DNA from: Altererythrobacter sp. B11
GTDB lineage: Bacteria; Pseudomonadota; Alphaproteobacteria; Sphingomonadales; Sphingomonadaceae
DNA: 64,000 nucleotides
Assembly (NCBI RefSeq): GCF_003569745.1
Contig: NZ_AP018498.1
Coordinates: 1,959,001 to 2,023,000 of the forward strand
Direction of reading: 5' to 3'
Both the position numbers and the translations under genes were made by a program. This document shows positions 11,504 to 22,149 of the stretch, one piece after another; the first letter of the stretch is position 1; every line of letters starts with the position of its first letter. The notes under the pieces are model-generated. The model was not told where the DNA came from and did not search any database. It saw only the letters and a list, made by a program, of their open reading frames with translations.

Positions 11504-13528
11504 TTACTGATCGAGGAAGCTGCGCATCTTGCGGCTGCGACTCGGATGCTTGAGCTTCCGCAGCGCCTTGGCTTCGATCTGGCGGATTCGTTCGCGCGTC
11601 ACGGAAAACTGCTGCCCGACCTCTTCCAGCGTGTGATCGGTGTTCATGCCGATGCCGAAGCGCATGCGCAGCACGCGCTCCTCGCGCGGAGTGAGGCTGG
11701 CGAGAACCCGGGTTACGGTTTCCTTGAGATTTGCCTGGATGGCCGCATCCACGGGGATGACCGCATTCTTGTCCTCGATGAAGTCGCCCAGATGCGAATC
11801 CTCCTCGTCGCCGATCGGCGTTTCGAGGGAGATCGGCTCCTTGGCGATCTTCATCACCTTGCGAACCTTCTCCAGCGGCATGGAGAGGCGCTCGGCCATT
11901 TCCTCCGGCGTGGGCTCGCGGCCCTGCTCGTGCAGGAACTGGCGGCTTGTGCGCACCAGCTTGTTGATCGTTTCGATCATATGCACCGGAATACGGATGG
12001 TGCGCGCCTGATCGGCGATCGAGCGGGTGATCGCCTGGCGGATCCACCAGGTCGCATAGGTGCTGAACTTGTAGCCGCGGCGATATTCGAACTTATCGAC
12101 CGCCTTCATCAGGCCGATATTGCCCTCCTGGATGAGGTCCAGGAACTGCAGGCCGCGGTTGGTGTACTTCTTGGCGATTGAGATCACGAGGCGGAGATTG
12201 GCCTCCACCATCTCCTTCTTCGCGATGCGGGCCTCGCGCTCGCCTTTCTGCACCATGTTCACGATGCGGCGGAACTCGTTGAGACTCATGCCGGTGGCGG
12301 CTGCGATGTCGGCGATTTCGGCGCGGATGCGCTCCACCGCGTCGGCTTCTTTCTCCGCGAAGGCCGCCCATTTCTTGTCCTTCTTGGACATGTTGGCGAG
12401 CCAGCCTTCATCGAGCTCGTTGCCGATATAGTGCTGGAGGAAATCGGCGCGCTTCACCTTGTGCCGTTCGGCCAGGCGCAGCATCTGCCCGCCAAGCGCC
12501 GTCAGCCGGCGATTGAAGGCGTAGAGATTGTCGACCAGATATTCGATCTTGGTCGCGTGGAACTGCACGCTTTCGACCTCGGCGGTCAGATCCTCGCGCA
12601 GCTTCTCGTACTGCTTTTCCTTCGCGGCGGGGAAGTCTTCACCGCTGCCGAGCGTGGAGACGCGATCGGCCTGGATCTTCTCGAACTTCTTGAAAAGGTC
12701 GGCGATGCGGGCAAAGCGCTCCAGCGCTTCGGGCTTCAGGGCCGCTTCCATCTGAGCGAGGCTCAGCGTGTTGTCGTCCTCGTCCTCCTCCTCGCGGCGG
12801 CGGGACGAGCCTTCGCCCTCCTCGTCGTCCTCAGAGGTCTCTTCCTCATCCTCTTCCTCGTCATCCTCGCGGATGGAGGGGCCGGCGGTCTCTTCGCTGA
12901 TCTCGCCGCTGTCGTCGTCCTCGCCCTCTTCCATCTTGTCGACGGGCGGCTCTTTCGACAGCATGGCATCGAGATCGAGGATCTCGCGCAGCTGCATCTC
13001 GCCGTTGTTGAGCGCTTCGGACCACATGATGATGGCGTGGAAGGTGATCGGGCTTTCGCACAGGCCCATGATCATCGTGTCGCGACCGGCTTCGATGCGC
13101 TTGGCGATGGCGATCTCGCCTTCACGGCTGAGCAGTTCCACCGCGCCCATTTCGCGCAGATACATGCGCACCGGATCATCGGTCCGCTCGGTCGTTTCCT
13201 TCTTCTTCTTTTCCGGGACGTTCTTGGGCTCGTCGGAACTCTCGTCCTCGTCCTCTTCGGCAGCGGAAGCCTCTTCCGCATTGCCGTCTTCGTCGTCCTG
13301 CGCGTCCTCGTCGTTCTCGACGATCTGCACGCCCATTTCGGACAAAGCCGTCTGGATGTCCTCGATCTGGTCGGGGCTCATCTGGTCGGAGGGCAGCGCC
13401 TCGTTCAGCTCGTCATAGGTGACATAGCCGCGGCGCTTCGCCTTCGCGATCAGCTTCTTGATCGACGCCTCGTTGAGGTCGATCAGCGGTGCATCTTCGT
13501 TTTGAGAGGTCTTGGCTTCGGACGCCAT
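11504..13528 (-). CDS. rpoD: RNA polymerase primary sigma factor RpoD
   Basis: The 674-residue sigma-70 has region 1.1 at the N-terminus ([31 protein letters not shown]), region 1.2 ([21 protein letters not shown]), a long acidic insert (about residues 200-260, mostly D/E), and regions 2 to 4 at the C-terminus, including region 2 ([27 protein letters not shown]) and the region 4 helix-turn-helix ([27 protein letters not shown]). It is the housekeeping sigma factor. It follows dnaG with an eight-base gap, the conserved dnaG-rpoD arrangement, and ends at an intrinsic terminator. Confidence 0.98.
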   Translation of the reverse strand: MASEAKTSQNEDAPLIDLNEASIKKLIAKAKRRGYVTYDELNEALPSDQMSPDQIEDIQTALSEMGVQIVENDEDAQDDEDGNAEEASAAEEDEDESSDEPKNVPEKKKKETTERTDDPVRMYLREMGAVELLSREGEIAIAKRIEAGRDTMIMGLCESPITFHAIIMWSEALNNGEMQLREILDLDAMLSKEPPVDKMEEGEDDDSGEISEETAGPSIREDDEEEDEEETSEDDEEGEGSSRRREEEDEDDNTLSLAQMEAALKPEALERFARIADLFKKFEKIQADRVSTLGSGEDFPAAKEKQYEKLREDLTAEVESVQFHATKIEYLVDNLYAFNRRLTALGGQMLRLAERHKVKRADFLQHYIGNELDEGWLANMSKKDKKWAAFAEKEADAVERIRAEIADIAAATGMSLNEFRRIVNMVQKGEREARIAKKEMVEANLRLVISIAKKYTNRGLQFLDLIQEGNIGLMKAVDKFEYRRGYKFSTYATWWIRQAITRSIADQARTIRIPVHMIETINKLVRTSRQFLHEQGREPTPEEMAERLSMPLEKVRKVMKIAKEPISLETPIGDEEDSHLGDFIEDKNAVIPVDAAIQANLKETVTRVLASLTPREERVLRMRFGIGMNTDHTLEEVGQQFSVTRERIRQIEAKALRKLKHPSRSRKMRSFLDQ

Positions 13529-13536
13529 TTAATCGT

Positions 13537-15438
13537 TCAACCTGTTTCCTGTTCGCCCCGATCCGCTGCATCCGGCGCGGGCGGATCATCCCTCTGCGCC
13601 ACGTAAGCAGCGCGTTTCCTTGCCATTTGCCCGAGTCGCGACTCGAAAGCCAGCTTTCGTTTCCGCAGCATCTGCTGCTCTTCGAAGGCGCCTTCCGGAT
13701 CGATTGCAAAACGGGCCGTGGCAGCGGCGATCGCGGCCTCCAACGCCGGCCTTTCGACCAGCAGGGAAACCGCTTCCGCCAAATCCTCGCACGCGGCCTG
13801 CGGATCGGAGCCTTCCATCAGGAAGGAGAATCGGGCGTTATCCGGCGGCGGCGCGAGGTGTTCAGGAGGGGATATGGGATGAATCCCATCCGCTTCAAGC
13901 TCTTCGGACCATTCCACTAAACGATCCACGGTTTCGTGGAATTTGGCATCGGCGGGGCGCAGCGCCAGCAGCGCTTCGGCATGGCGCGGAATCTCGCCCG
14001 GATGGCGGGCGAGGCCCGCCAGGACGGCCTGGGTCAGCGCATCACGCGCCCCCCCGGCGACCGCGCGCTTCATCTCCTCGCGCCGTTCGGGAGATAGCTG
14101 GCCGATCGTCAGCTGGCCCCAAGCCGGCTTGCCACCCTGCCTGCGCTGCGGCTGGAACGGACGCTTCTCGCGCGGGGGGAAGGCGAAGGCCGAGAAGCGA
14201 TCCATCAGCTCGCGGCGATAGAGTGCGCGGATATCGGGGTGGCCGATCGCCTCGGTATGCGCGATCAGCCGCTCCTTGAGCCCGGCCTTTTCTTCCGGTG
14301 ACGAGAGGGGGGCGGACTCGCGTTCCTGCAGCCACAGCATTTCGAGCAGGCTCTGCGGCTCGGCCAGCAGCCGCTCCATCGCCTGTGGTCCGTCGCGCCG
14401 GATGAGATCGTCCGGGTCGAGCCCCTCGGGCAGCCGCAGGAATTGCAGTGACCGGCCGGGCTGCAGCAGGGGCAGGGCGCGAGTGATCGCACGCATGGCC
14501 GCGCGCTGGCCGGCCGCATCCCCATCGAAGCAGAGAATCGGCTTGTCATTCACCCGCCACAGCAGTTCCAGCTGCCGTTCGGTCAGTGCGGTGCCCATGG
14601 GCGCAACCGCCTCCGCAATGCCGGCGCGGGCGAGGGCGATCACGTCCATATAGCCTTCCACCACCACCAGCCGGTTGGAGGATCGCGCGGCCGGTGCTGC
14701 GCGGTGAAGGTTGAACAGCGTCCGCCCCTTGTCGAATAGCGGCGTATCGGGCGAGTTCAGATATTTGGGCGCGTCGGTCTTCGTCTTGTCGAGGATGCGC
14801 CCGCCGAAGCCGATCACCCGGCCGCGCGCATCCTGGATCGGCAGCATCAGCCGGTCGCGAAACCGGTCATAGGGATCGCGGCCTTCCACTTCGATCCGCA
14901 GCCCGCATTCGAGGAGCATGCGCGGCTCGAATTCGCTCAGCGCCTCGCGCAGCCCCTGCCGGTCCTCTGGCGCATAGCCGAAGCCGAATCGCTCCACAGT
15001 GTGCCCGTCGAAGCCGCGCCCGGCGAGGTATTCGCGTGCCTTCGCGCCGCGCGGGCCGCGCAGACTGGCGACGAACCAGTCCTGCGCGGCCTGCATCACA
15101 TCATGCAACCCGGCGCGTTGTTCCGCCGCCTGTGCCGCGCGGGGATCGGGGGCGGGCACCTCCAGCCCCGCTTCCGCCGCCAGTTCCTTCACGGCATCCA
15201 TGAAGGAGAGGCCGCGCTGGTCGGTCATCCAGCGGATCACGTCGCCATGCGCCCCGCAGCCGAAGCAGTGATAGAAGCCCTTCTCGTCATTGACGGTGAA
15301 GCTGGGCGTCTTTTCGTTGTGAAACGGGCAGCAGGCCTTCCACTCGCGCCCGGCCCGCTGGAGCTTGGTCGTGCGCTGAACCACGCTCGAAAGCGTGATT
15401 CGCGCGCGCAGTTCATCCAGCCACTGTGGGCTCAGCAT
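13537..15438 (-). CDS. dnaG: DNA primase
   Basis: The 633-residue protein contains an N-terminal CHC2 zinc finger (CPFH near residue 37 and CFGC near 58), the primase core RFGFGYAPED, and the Toprim segment VVVEGYMDVIAL...CFDGDAAGQ with the metal-binding Glu and Asp residues. The C-terminal third is the helicase-binding region. DnaG makes RNA primers for chromosomal replication. It is upstream of rpoD on the same strand, the conserved arrangement in proteobacteria. Confidence 0.97.
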   Translation of the reverse strand: MLSPQWLDELRARITLSSVVQRTTKLQRAGREWKACCPFHNEKTPSFTVNDEKGFYHCFGCGAHGDVIRWMTDQRGLSFMDAVKELAAEAGLEVPAPDPRAAQAAEQRAGLHDVMQAAQDWFVASLRGPRGAKAREYLAGRGFDGHTVERFGFGYAPEDRQGLREALSEFEPRMLLECGLRIEVEGRDPYDRFRDRLMLPIQDARGRVIGFGGRILDKTKTDAPKYLNSPDTPLFDKGRTLFNLHRAAPAARSSNRLVVVEGYMDVIALARAGIAEAVAPMGTALTERQLELLWRVNDKPILCFDGDAAGQRAAMRAITRALPLLQPGRSLQFLRLPEGLDPDDLIRRDGPQAMERLLAEPQSLLEMLWLQERESAPLSSPEEKAGLKERLIAHTEAIGHPDIRALYRRELMDRFSAFAFPPREKRPFQPQRRQGGKPAWGQLTIGQLSPERREEMKRAVAGGARDALTQAVLAGLARHPGEIPRHAEALLALRPADAKFHETVDRLVEWSEELEADGIHPISPPEHLAPPPDNARFSFLMEGSDPQAACEDLAEAVSLLVERPALEAAIAAATARFAIDPEGAFEEQQMLRKRKLAFESRLGQMARKRAAYVAQRDDPPAPDAADRGEQETG

Positions 15439-15544
15439 CGGGCGGGCCTCGGTCTTGCGGCGGCGATTGGCCGTTCCGCCAGGTAAGTTGGTGCGATCGG
15501 CGAATGTGCCCGTCCGCGGCCGCCGAGTCGAGCGCGGCCCGCCT

Positions 15545-15997
15545 TCAGGAAAGGCTTTCCTTCACCCATCCGCTGGCGCGGCCCATGTCCAGCACTGTGC
15601 TGTGCCGGGCCTTCAGCTCCGCCATCACGCGGCCCATGTCCTTCATCCCGTCGGCGCCCAGTTCGGCCTTGATTCCCTCGATCGCGGCGCGGGTTTTCGC
15701 CTCGCTCATCTGCTGGGGGAGGAATTCCTCGATCACCGCCAGTTCGGCCCGTTCCTGAGCGGCCAGTTCCTCGCGCCCGCCGGCCTCGTACATCTCGATC
15801 GATTCGCGGCGCTGCTTGGCCATCTTCTGGAGCGTATCGATCACCAAGGCATCATCTTCCATCGGCTTGGCCGCGGTGCGCTGTTCGATGTCGCGATCCT
15901 TGATCTTCGCGGCAATCAGGCGGAGCGCGGCGGTGCGTTCCTTCTCACCCGCCTTCATCGCGGAAATGGTCGCCTGCTTGATGGTGTCCCTGAGCAT
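15545..15997 (-). CDS. GatB/YqeY domain protein
   Basis: The 150-residue protein is a full-length YqeY: MLRDTIKQATISAMKAGEKERTAALRLIAAKIKDRDIE is the typical opening, and the helical C-terminal part (DMGRVMAELKARHSTVLDMGRASGWVKESL) matches the tRNA-binding tail shared with GatB. YqeY proteins may act on tRNA or aminoacyl-tRNA metabolism, but their role is not settled. An AGGAAG ribosome site precedes the ATG at 15997. It is divergent from carA, with a 151-base spacer that should carry both promoters. Confidence 0.92.
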   Translation of the reverse strand: MLRDTIKQATISAMKAGEKERTAALRLIAAKIKDRDIEQRTAAKPMEDDALVIDTLQKMAKQRRESIEMYEAGGREELAAQERAELAVIEEFLPQQMSEAKTRAAIEGIKAELGADGMKDMGRVMAELKARHSTVLDMGRASGWVKESLS

Positions 15998-16148
15998 AGT
16001 CTTCCTGTGGATCATTGGTGCGCTGCCAGCGCCATAGTGTCATATTAGCGGAGTGAAAGGCGAAGCGACAGCTTGACGGGCGGGAGGGGCAGGTCTAGCC
16101 GCCACGCCTTAGCACGCATCATCGCAATCTTGTTCACGGAGCGCCCCT

Positions 16149-17312
16149 ATGGCCGACCCCGCCTCTTCGTCTGCGCCACCCAAGGGTGCGACGGGAGTCC
16201 TCGTTCTGGCGGATGGAACCGCGATCTGGGGCAAGGGATTCGGAGCAGTCGGAAGTTCCGTGGGGGAAGTCTGCTTCAACACGGCGATGACCGGCTATCA
16301 GGAAGTGCTCACCGATCCTTCCTACGCCGCGCAGATTGTCACCTTCACCTTTCCGCATATCGGCAATGTCGGCGCCAATGCCGAGGATGTCGAATCGGCG
16401 GTGGAAGGCGCAGTCGGCTGCGTCGTGCGCGAGGAGGTGACGAAATCGTCCAGTTTCCGCTCCACGCAGGAGCTGTCGGACTGGATGGCCTCGCTCGGCA
16501 AGATCGGCCTTTCTGGCGTGGACACACGGGCGCTGACCCGGCGCATCCGCCTGCAGGGGGCGCCCAATGCGGTGATCGCCCATGCACCGGATGGCAATTT
16601 CGATATTCCCGCCCTTGTCGCCCGTGCCCGCGAATGGCCGGGGCTCGAAGGAATGGATCTGGCCCTGCGCGTTTCGCGCGAGAAGCATGAGGGCTGGGAA
16701 GGTGGCCCATGGCAGCTCGGTGCCGGCTACGGCCGCGCATCGAACGACGCCCGGCCGCATGTCGTCGCGATCGACTATGGTTCGAAGGACAATATCTTCC
16801 GCAACCTGGTGAAGGCCGGCGCGCGGGTGACAGTGGTGCCGGCGAAGACCTCGCTGGAGGAGATCCTCGCCTTGCAGCCTGACGGCGTGTTCCTGTCCAA
16901 CGGGCCGGGCGATCCGGCGGCGACCGGGGAATATGCCGTGCCGGTGATCCGGGCGATCCTGGAACGCGACATTCCGTTGTTCGGCATTTGCCTCGGCCAC
17001 CAGATGCTGGCGCTCGCCGCCGGTGCGCGCACGGTGAAGATGCACCAGGGCCATCGCGGCGCGAACCATCCGGTGAAGCGCAAGGATGGCGGCGTGGTGG
17101 AGATCACCAGCATGAACCACGGCTTCGCGGTGGACGGCGCCAGCCTGCCCGCAGGGGTGGAGGAGACGCATGTCTCGCTGTTCGACGGATCGAACTGCGG
17201 CATCGCGATCAGCGGCAAGAAGGCCTTCGGCGTGCAATATCACCCGGAAGCGAGCCCCGGCCCGCAGGACAGTTTCTATCTGTTCGAAAAGTTCGTGGGG
17301 ATGCTGGGGTGA
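16149..17312 (+). CDS. carA: Carbamoyl-phosphate synthase, small (glutaminase) subunit
   Basis: The 387-residue protein has the CarA N-terminal domain (GEVCFNTAMTGYQEVLTDPSYAAQIVTFTFPHIGN) and a class I glutamine amidotransferase domain with catalytic Cys in GICLGHQML and the His/Glu pair in QYHPEASPGP. It hydrolyses glutamine and passes ammonia to CarB for carbamoyl phosphate, the precursor of pyrimidines and arginine. Its stop overlaps the GTG start of the next gene (GTGA). carB lies 588 bases downstream. Confidence 0.98.
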   Translation: MADPASSSAPPKGATGVLVLADGTAIWGKGFGAVGSSVGEVCFNTAMTGYQEVLTDPSYAAQIVTFTFPHIGNVGANAEDVESAVEGAVGCVVREEVTKSSSFRSTQELSDWMASLGKIGLSGVDTRALTRRIRLQGAPNAVIAHAPDGNFDIPALVARAREWPGLEGMDLALRVSREKHEGWEGGPWQLGAGYGRASNDARPHVVAIDYGSKDNIFRNLVKAGARVTVVPAKTSLEEILALQPDGVFLSNGPGDPAATGEYAVPVIRAILERDIPLFGICLGHQMLALAAGARTVKMHQGHRGANHPVKRKDGGVVEITSMNHGFAVDGASLPAGVEETHVSLFDGSNCGIAISGKKAFGVQYHPEASPGPQDSFYLFEKFVGMLG

Positions 17313-17901
17313 GGCGCAGGCTTCACCTTGCCCTTGTCCTGACGCCGCTTCCCGCCTTGCTGGCCCATTCCGCTTTCGCGCAAGACGCGGTGCAGATGCC
17401 GCTGTTCGGCGGCGCGCTGCTGTTCCGCGGCGATGTGGGGGTCACGCGGGACGAACGCAGCGCCGATCGCGTGAATATGGAGTTCTGGCGGCCGCTCACC
17501 TTCGGACCGGCCGACCGCCCCATCGGCGGGCGCATGGATTGCCAACTTGCCGGGGTAGAGCAGCCCTTCACGGCCGATTCCTTTGATCTGAAATCCCGCT
17601 ACGAAGCGTCCATCCCCCAGCGCAAGCGCGCGGGCCTGAAGGATGATGCAGTCGTTTCGGACGGAGCGGGGGAGATCAATCACCTCCAGGTGTCCGGCGC
17701 CGCGAACAACCCCACCGCCACTACGTGCTCACCTATCTCGCGCTGCGCCGCGTCGACCGGCTCTACGACCTGCGCATGAATTGCGAATTCCGCCATCTGC
17801 AGGATCCCGGCGACACGGATTACGCCGCCATCATGCACGATCACCTTGATATCGCCGTGCCCGGCCTCGGCGCCCCCAACACCCAGACATCGGACGGATA
17901 A
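17309..17901 (+). pseudogene. Frameshifted gene for a small secreted protein between carA and carB
   Basis: Reading from the GTG that overlaps the carA stop gives a signal peptide (VRRRLHLALVLTPLPALLAHSAFAQ) and about 110 coherent residues ending DDAVVSDGAG. That frame then degenerates and stops at 17779. A second frame, shifted by one base and open from 17647, continues plausibly (HYVLTYLALRRV...YDLRMNCEF...[11 protein letters not shown]) and ends in a TAA overlapping the carB ATG. The G5 run at 17668-17672 is the likely indel site. Restored, the protein would be about 197 residues and periplasmic. Either a real mutation or a sequence error; I do not recognise the family. Confidence 0.7.
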
Positions 17902-20900
17902 TGCCCAAACGCACCGACATCTCCTGCATCCTCGTCATCGGTGCCGGGCCGATCATCATCGGCCAGGCCTGCGAATTCGACTATTCCGGTACTCAGGCCG
18001 TCAAGGCGTTGAAGGAGGAGGGCTATCGCGTCGTCCTCGTCAATTCCAACCCGGCCACGATCATGACCGATCCCGACATGGCCGATGCCACTTATGTGGA
18101 GCCGATCACGCCGGAGATCGTCGCCCGGATCATCGAGAAGGAGCGGCCTGATGCGCTGCTGCCCACCATGGGCGGGCAGACCGCGCTCAACTGCGCGCTG
18201 GCGCTGGAGCAGATGGGCGTGCTCGAGAAATACGGCGTGGAGATGATCGGCGCCAAGGCCGATGCGATCGACAAGGCGGAGAACCGCAACCGCTTCCGCG
18301 AGGCGATGGACAAGATCGGCCTCGAAAGCGCGCGCAGCGGCACTGCGCACAGCGTGGAAGAGGCCTATGCCGTGCTCGAGCACACCGGCCTGCCTTCCAT
18401 CATCCGCCCCAGCTTCACGCTGGGCGGCACCGGCGGCGGCGTGGCCTACAACAAGGCCGAGTTCGAGCAGATCGTGCGCTCCGGCCTCGACGCCAGCCCC
18501 ACCAATGAGGTGCTGATCGAGGAAAGCCTGCTCGGCTGGAAGGAGTTCGAGATGGAGGTGGTCCGCGACCGCGCGGACAACGCCATCATCATCTGCTCGA
18601 TCGAGAATGTCGATCCTATGGGCGTGCATACGGGCGATAGCATCACCGTGGCGCCGGCACTCACCCTGACCGACAAGGAATATCAGATCATGCGCAGCGC
18701 GAGCATCGCCGTGCTGCGCGAGATCGGCGTGGAGACGGGTGGCTCCAACGTGCAGTTTGCGGTCAATCCCGAGGACGGCCGCCTGATCGTGATCGAGATG
18801 AACCCACGCGTCTCGCGCAGTTCCGCGCTGGCCTCCAAGGCCACTGGCTTTCCCATCGCCCGCGTCGCGGCGAAGCTGGCGGTCGGCTATACGCTGGACG
18901 AGATCGCCAACGAGATCACCGGCGCCACCCCGGCAAGCTTCGAGCCGACGATCGACTATGTCGTCACCAAGATCCCGCGCTTCGCCTTTGAAAAGTTCAA
19001 GGGCGCCAAGGCCGAATTGACCACGGCGATGAAATCGGTCGGCGAAGTCATGGCCATCGGCCGGAACTTCAAGGAAAGCATGCAGAAGGCGTTGCGCGGA
19101 CTTGAGACCGGGCTGGACGGCTTCAACCGCGTGGTGGAACTGGAAGGTGCGAACCGGGACGAGATCACCGCCGCGCTGTCTCGCGCGACGCCCGATCGGC
19201 TGCTGAAGGTCGCGCAGGCCTTCCGCGAAGGCTTCACGGTGGAGGATGTGCAGGCGATCACGCATTACGATCCGTGGTTCCTGCGCCATATCGAGGAAAT
19301 CATCGCCGAAGAGCGCCGCATCGGCGAGGAAGGCATTCCGCAGGATGCCACCGGGCTGCGCCGCCTGAAGGCGATGGGCTTTTCCGACCGGCGGCTGGCG
19401 ACGCTCGCGGTGCGGTCGGTCGGCGTGGCGGGTGGCCTGGCGGAAACGCAGGCCAAGCGCTCGGGCCTGCTGCACGATACGCTGCGGGCGATGGCCGGCG
19501 CCACGTCTGAAGACGAGGTGCGTGCGCTGCGCCACAGGCTTGGCGTGCTGCCCGTGTTCAAGCGCATCGACAGCTGCGCGGCCGAGTTCGAGGCGATCAC
19601 GCCCTATATGTATTCGACCTATGAGGCGCCGAGCTTCGGGCAGGCCGAGGACGAGGCATGGCCGAGCGACCGGCGCAAGATCGTGATCCTTGGCGGCGGG
19701 CCGAACCGGATCGGGCAGGGCATCGAATTCGACTATTGCTGCGTCCACGCCTGCTTCGCGCTGGCCGAAGCCGGGTTCGAGACCATCATGGTCAATTGCA
19801 ATCCGGAGACGGTGTCGACCGATTACGACACTTCCGACCGGCTCTATTTCGAGCCGCTGACGGCGGAGGACGTGCTGGAGATCCTGCGCGTCGAACAGAG
19901 CAGCGGCGAGCTGGTGGGCGTGATCGTGCAGTTCGGCGGGCAGACACCACTCAAGCTGGCGCAGGCGCTGGAAGATGCGGGGATCCCGATCCTCGGCACT
20001 TCGCCCGATGCGATCGATCTCGCGGAGGACCGTGAACGCTTCGCGAAGCTGGTCGGCAAGCTGGGGCTGGAGCAGCCGCAGAACGGCATCGCCCGCAGCC
20101 GGGACGAGGCAGCCGCCGTGGCCGCGCGGATCGGCTATCCGGTGCTGCTGCGCCCCAGCTATGTGCTGGGCGGCCGGGCCATGGAGATCGTCGATTCCGA
20201 AGCCCAGCTGGACGATTACATCGCCACGGCCGTGAACGTATCAGGCGACAGTCCGGTGCTGATCGACCAGTATCTGCGCGACGCGATCGAATGCGACGTC
20301 GATGCCCTGTGCGATGGCGAGCGGGTGGTGATCGCTGGGGTGATGCAGCATATCGAGGAGGCGGGCGTCCATTCCGGCGACAGCGCCTGCACCCTGCCGC
20401 CCTACAGCCTGCCGGCCGAGATTATCGCCGAAATGGAGCGCCAGGCGGAAGCGCTGGCGACTGCGCTGGGTGTGCGCGGGCTGATGAACGTGCAGTTCGC
20501 GGTGAAGGATGGGGTCGTCTATCTGATCGAGGTGAACCCCCGCGCCAGCCGCACCGTGCCTTTCGTCGCCAAGGCGATCGGGCAGCCGGTGGCCAAATAT
20601 GCCGCGCGCGTGATGGCTGGCGAGATGCTGGCCGACCTGCCGCCGATCAAACGCGAGCTGGACTATATGGCGGTGAAGGAAGCGGTGTTCCCCTTCAGCC
20701 GCTTCCCGGGCTCCGATCCGGTGCTGACCCCGGAGATGAAATCGACCGGCGAGGTGATGGGAATCGACAAGGACTTCCCCACCGCCTTCCTCAAGTCCCA
20801 GCTTGGCGCTGGATCGCGCCTGCCGGAGGGGGGCACGCTGTTCGTTTCGGTGAAGGATAGCGACAAGGCTTTCATCCTCGGGTCGGTGAAGCAGCTCATC

Positions 20901-21239
20901 GATCTGGGCTTCCGCATCGTCGCCACGGGGGGGACGCAGTCCTATCTCGCGGAGGCAGGGCTGCCGGTGGAACGGGTGAACAAGGTGGCCGAGGGGCGTC
21001 CGCACATCGTGGACAGCATCATCGACGGGGAGATCGCGCTGATCTTCAACACCACCGAAGGATGGCAGAGCCTGAAGGACAGCCAATCCATCCGCGCTTC
21101 GGCGCTGCAGATGAAGGTTCCCTATTACACCACGGCGGCGGCTTCGGCCGCGGCGGCGCGGGCTATCGCGACGGTGCGGGCGAGCGATCTTGAAGTGCGT
21201 TCGTTGCAGGACTATTATAGCGGAAACACACGCGCGTAA
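17901..21239 (+). CDS. carB: Carbamoyl-phosphate synthase, large subunit
   Basis: The 1112-residue protein has the duplicated ATP-grasp layout of CarB: an N-terminal half with [26 protein letters not shown] and an internal repeat [23 protein letters not shown] near residue 595, each followed by ATP-grasp segments ([34 protein letters not shown]), and a C-terminal MGS-like allosteric domain. It makes carbamoyl phosphate from ammonia, bicarbonate and two ATP, with CarA. About 40 residues longer than the E. coli enzyme. The ATG overlaps the stop of the preceding frameshifted gene by one base. Confidence 0.98.
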   Translation: MPKRTDISCILVIGAGPIIIGQACEFDYSGTQAVKALKEEGYRVVLVNSNPATIMTDPDMADATYVEPITPEIVARIIEKERPDALLPTMGGQTALNCALALEQMGVLEKYGVEMIGAKADAIDKAENRNRFREAMDKIGLESARSGTAHSVEEAYAVLEHTGLPSIIRPSFTLGGTGGGVAYNKAEFEQIVRSGLDASPTNEVLIEESLLGWKEFEMEVVRDRADNAIIICSIENVDPMGVHTGDSITVAPALTLTDKEYQIMRSASIAVLREIGVETGGSNVQFAVNPEDGRLIVIEMNPRVSRSSALASKATGFPIARVAAKLAVGYTLDEIANEITGATPASFEPTIDYVVTKIPRFAFEKFKGAKAELTTAMKSVGEVMAIGRNFKESMQKALRGLETGLDGFNRVVELEGANRDEITAALSRATPDRLLKVAQAFREGFTVEDVQAITHYDPWFLRHIEEIIAEERRIGEEGIPQDATGLRRLKAMGFSDRRLATLAVRSVGVAGGLAETQAKRSGLLHDTLRAMAGATSEDEVRALRHRLGVLPVFKRIDSCAAEFEAITPYMYSTYEAPSFGQAEDEAWPSDRRKIVILGGGPNRIGQGIEFDYCCVHACFALAEAGFETIMVNCNPETVSTDYDTSDRLYFEPLTAEDVLEILRVEQSSGELVGVIVQFGGQTPLKLAQALEDAGIPILGTSPDAIDLAEDRERFAKLVGKLGLEQPQNGIARSRDEAAAVAARIGYPVLLRPSYVLGGRAMEIVDSEAQLDDYIATAVNVSGDSPVLIDQYLRDAIECDVDALCDGERVVIAGVMQHIEEAGVHSGDSACTLPPYSLPAEIIAEMERQAEALATALGVRGLMNVQFAVKDGVVYLIEVNPRASRTVPFVAKAIGQPVAKYAARVMAGEMLADLPPIKRELDYMAVKEAVFPFSRFPGSDPVLTPEMKSTGEVMGIDKDFPTAFLKSQLGAGSRLPEGGTLFVSVKDSDKAFILGSVKQLIDLGFRIVATGGTQSYLAEAGLPVERVNKVAEGRPHIVDSIIDGEIALIFNTTEGWQSLKDSQSIRASALQMKVPYYTTAAASAAAARAIATVRASDLEVRSLQDYYSGNTRA

Positions 21240-21326
21240 TCTCCCGACAATCGAATGCTGCATGCCGCCTCTTCGGGGCGGGGCAGGGTTCCTTTAGCGG
21301 GTACGCCAGCACGACAGGGATTGCCG

Positions 21327-21794
21327 ATGGAAAAAGTGCCGATGCTCGCGGAAGGCTATGAGAAGCTGACCGCCGATCTCAAGGCCCTGCGGCAGGAACG
21401 GCCGCGGATCGTGGACGCGATCGAGGAAGCGCGCGCGCATGGCGACCTTTCGGAAAACGCGGAATATCACGCTGCGAAGGAACGGCAGGGCCAGGTCGAG
21501 GCGCAGATCGCCGAACTGGAAGACCGTGTCAGCCGCGCGCAGATCATCGACCCGACAACGCTGAGCGGCGATCGGGTGGTGTTCGGGGCCACTGTGACCG
21601 TGCTCGACGATGCCGAGAAGCCGCAGCGCTATCAGATTGTCGGACAAGCGGAGAGCGACGCCAAGAAGGGCCGTATCTCCTATGATTCCCCGCTGGGCCG
21701 CGCCTTGATCGGCAAGCAGGTGGGCGAAGAGGTGGAAGTCACCGTGCCTTCGGGCGATCGCTTCTACCTGATCGAGAAGGTCGAATTCATCTGA
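21327..21794 (+). CDS. greA: Transcription elongation factor GreA
   Basis: The 155-residue protein has the coiled-coil N-terminal domain with the tip motif ([19 protein letters not shown]) and a C-terminal FKBP-like domain ([20 protein letters not shown]). GreA restarts backtracked RNA polymerase by stimulating transcript cleavage in the secondary channel. The ATG at 21327 follows an AGGGA ribosome site; the longer in-frame reading from 21255 is unconserved. It trails carB by 87 bases and ends at a strong hairpin. Confidence 0.96.
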   Translation: MEKVPMLAEGYEKLTADLKALRQERPRIVDAIEEARAHGDLSENAEYHAAKERQGQVEAQIAELEDRVSRAQIIDPTTLSGDRVVFGATVTVLDDAEKPQRYQIVGQAESDAKKGRISYDSPLGRALIGKQVGEEVEVTVPSGDRFYLIEKVEFI

Positions 21795-21803
21795 TTGGAT
21801 CGG

Positions 21804-21830
21804 CCCGCCCGCGCCGGAAGCGCGGGCGGG
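21804..21830. terminator. Hairpin between convergent greA and DUF4170 genes
   Basis: A perfect 11-bp GC stem (21804-21814 with 21820-21830) and 5-nt loop lies nine bases after the greA stop and six bases before the end of the opposing DUF4170 gene. It lacks a T tract, so termination may be inefficient or need Rho. Confidence 0.65.
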
Positions 21831-21836
21831 TGCCGG

Positions 21837-22064
21837 TCATGCGCCCGGCAGCTCGGGTTCGAGCAGCCGGTGCAGGTGCACGATCACATATTTCATTTCG
21901 GCATCGTCCACCGTGCGCTGGGCATGGCCGCGCCATGCCTCCTCGGCGGCGGCATAGCTGGGGAACACCCCGACGATATCGATGTCGTTGAGGTCCTGGA
22001 ACTCCACGCCCTGCGGATCCTTTACCCGACCGCCCATGACCAGGTGCAGGAGCTGCTTGCTCAT
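21837..22064 (-). CDS. DUF4170 family small protein
   Basis: The 75-residue protein MSKQLLHLVMGGRVKDPQGVEFQDLNDIDIVGVFPSY... has the signature of the DUF4170 family found in alphaproteobacteria, a small cytoplasmic alpha/beta protein of unknown function. The ATG at 22064 follows a GAAAGGGA ribosome site; the track of in-frame codons upstream runs through a hairpin and is not coding. It lies downstream of the stress-type membrane gene cluster on the same strand, but a hairpin separates them. Confidence 0.85.
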   Translation of the reverse strand: MSKQLLHLVMGGRVKDPQGVEFQDLNDIDIVGVFPSYAAAEEAWRGHAQRTVDDAEMKYVIVHLHRLLEPELPGA

Positions 22065-22078
22065 CGATATCCCTTTCG

Positions 22079-22101
22079 TCGCGTGAATTGGTTTCACGCG
22101 A
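22079..22101. repeat. Inverted repeat ahead of the DUF4170 gene
   Basis: A perfect 9-bp inverted repeat (TCGCGTGAA / TTCACGCGA) with a 5-nt spacer ends 15 bases before the DUF4170 start. It could be an operator or a leader hairpin next to the ribosome site; nothing else in the window matches it. Confidence 0.5.
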
Positions 22102-22115
22102 CCCTTAATCCATTC

Positions 22116-22143
22116 CCCCCGCGCTGCAAGCGCTGCGCGGGGG
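22116..22143 (-). terminator. GC hairpin after the stress-type membrane gene cluster
   Basis: A 9-bp perfect stem (22116-22124 with 22135-22143) and 10-nt loop lies just after the stop of the gene ending at 22150. There is no T tract, so it is terminator-like rather than a textbook terminator. Confidence 0.5.
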
Positions 22144-22149
22144 TGCCGC

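Noticed and set aside
12431-13606. A 391-codon plus-strand frame opposite rpoD
   Set aside because: Its hydrophobic repeats arise from the antisense of RpoD's acidic region; RpoD on the minus strand has all sigma regions.
16073-16101. A housekeeping promoter for carA (TTGACG, 17 bases, TAGCCG)
   Set aside because: The -35 fits but the -10 match is poor and a GC-rich genome gives such pairs often; not strong enough to list.
17841-19748. A 635-codon minus-strand frame opposite carB
   Set aside because: The plus strand encodes unambiguous CarB; the antisense translation shows only low-complexity His/Arg/Asp-rich sequence.
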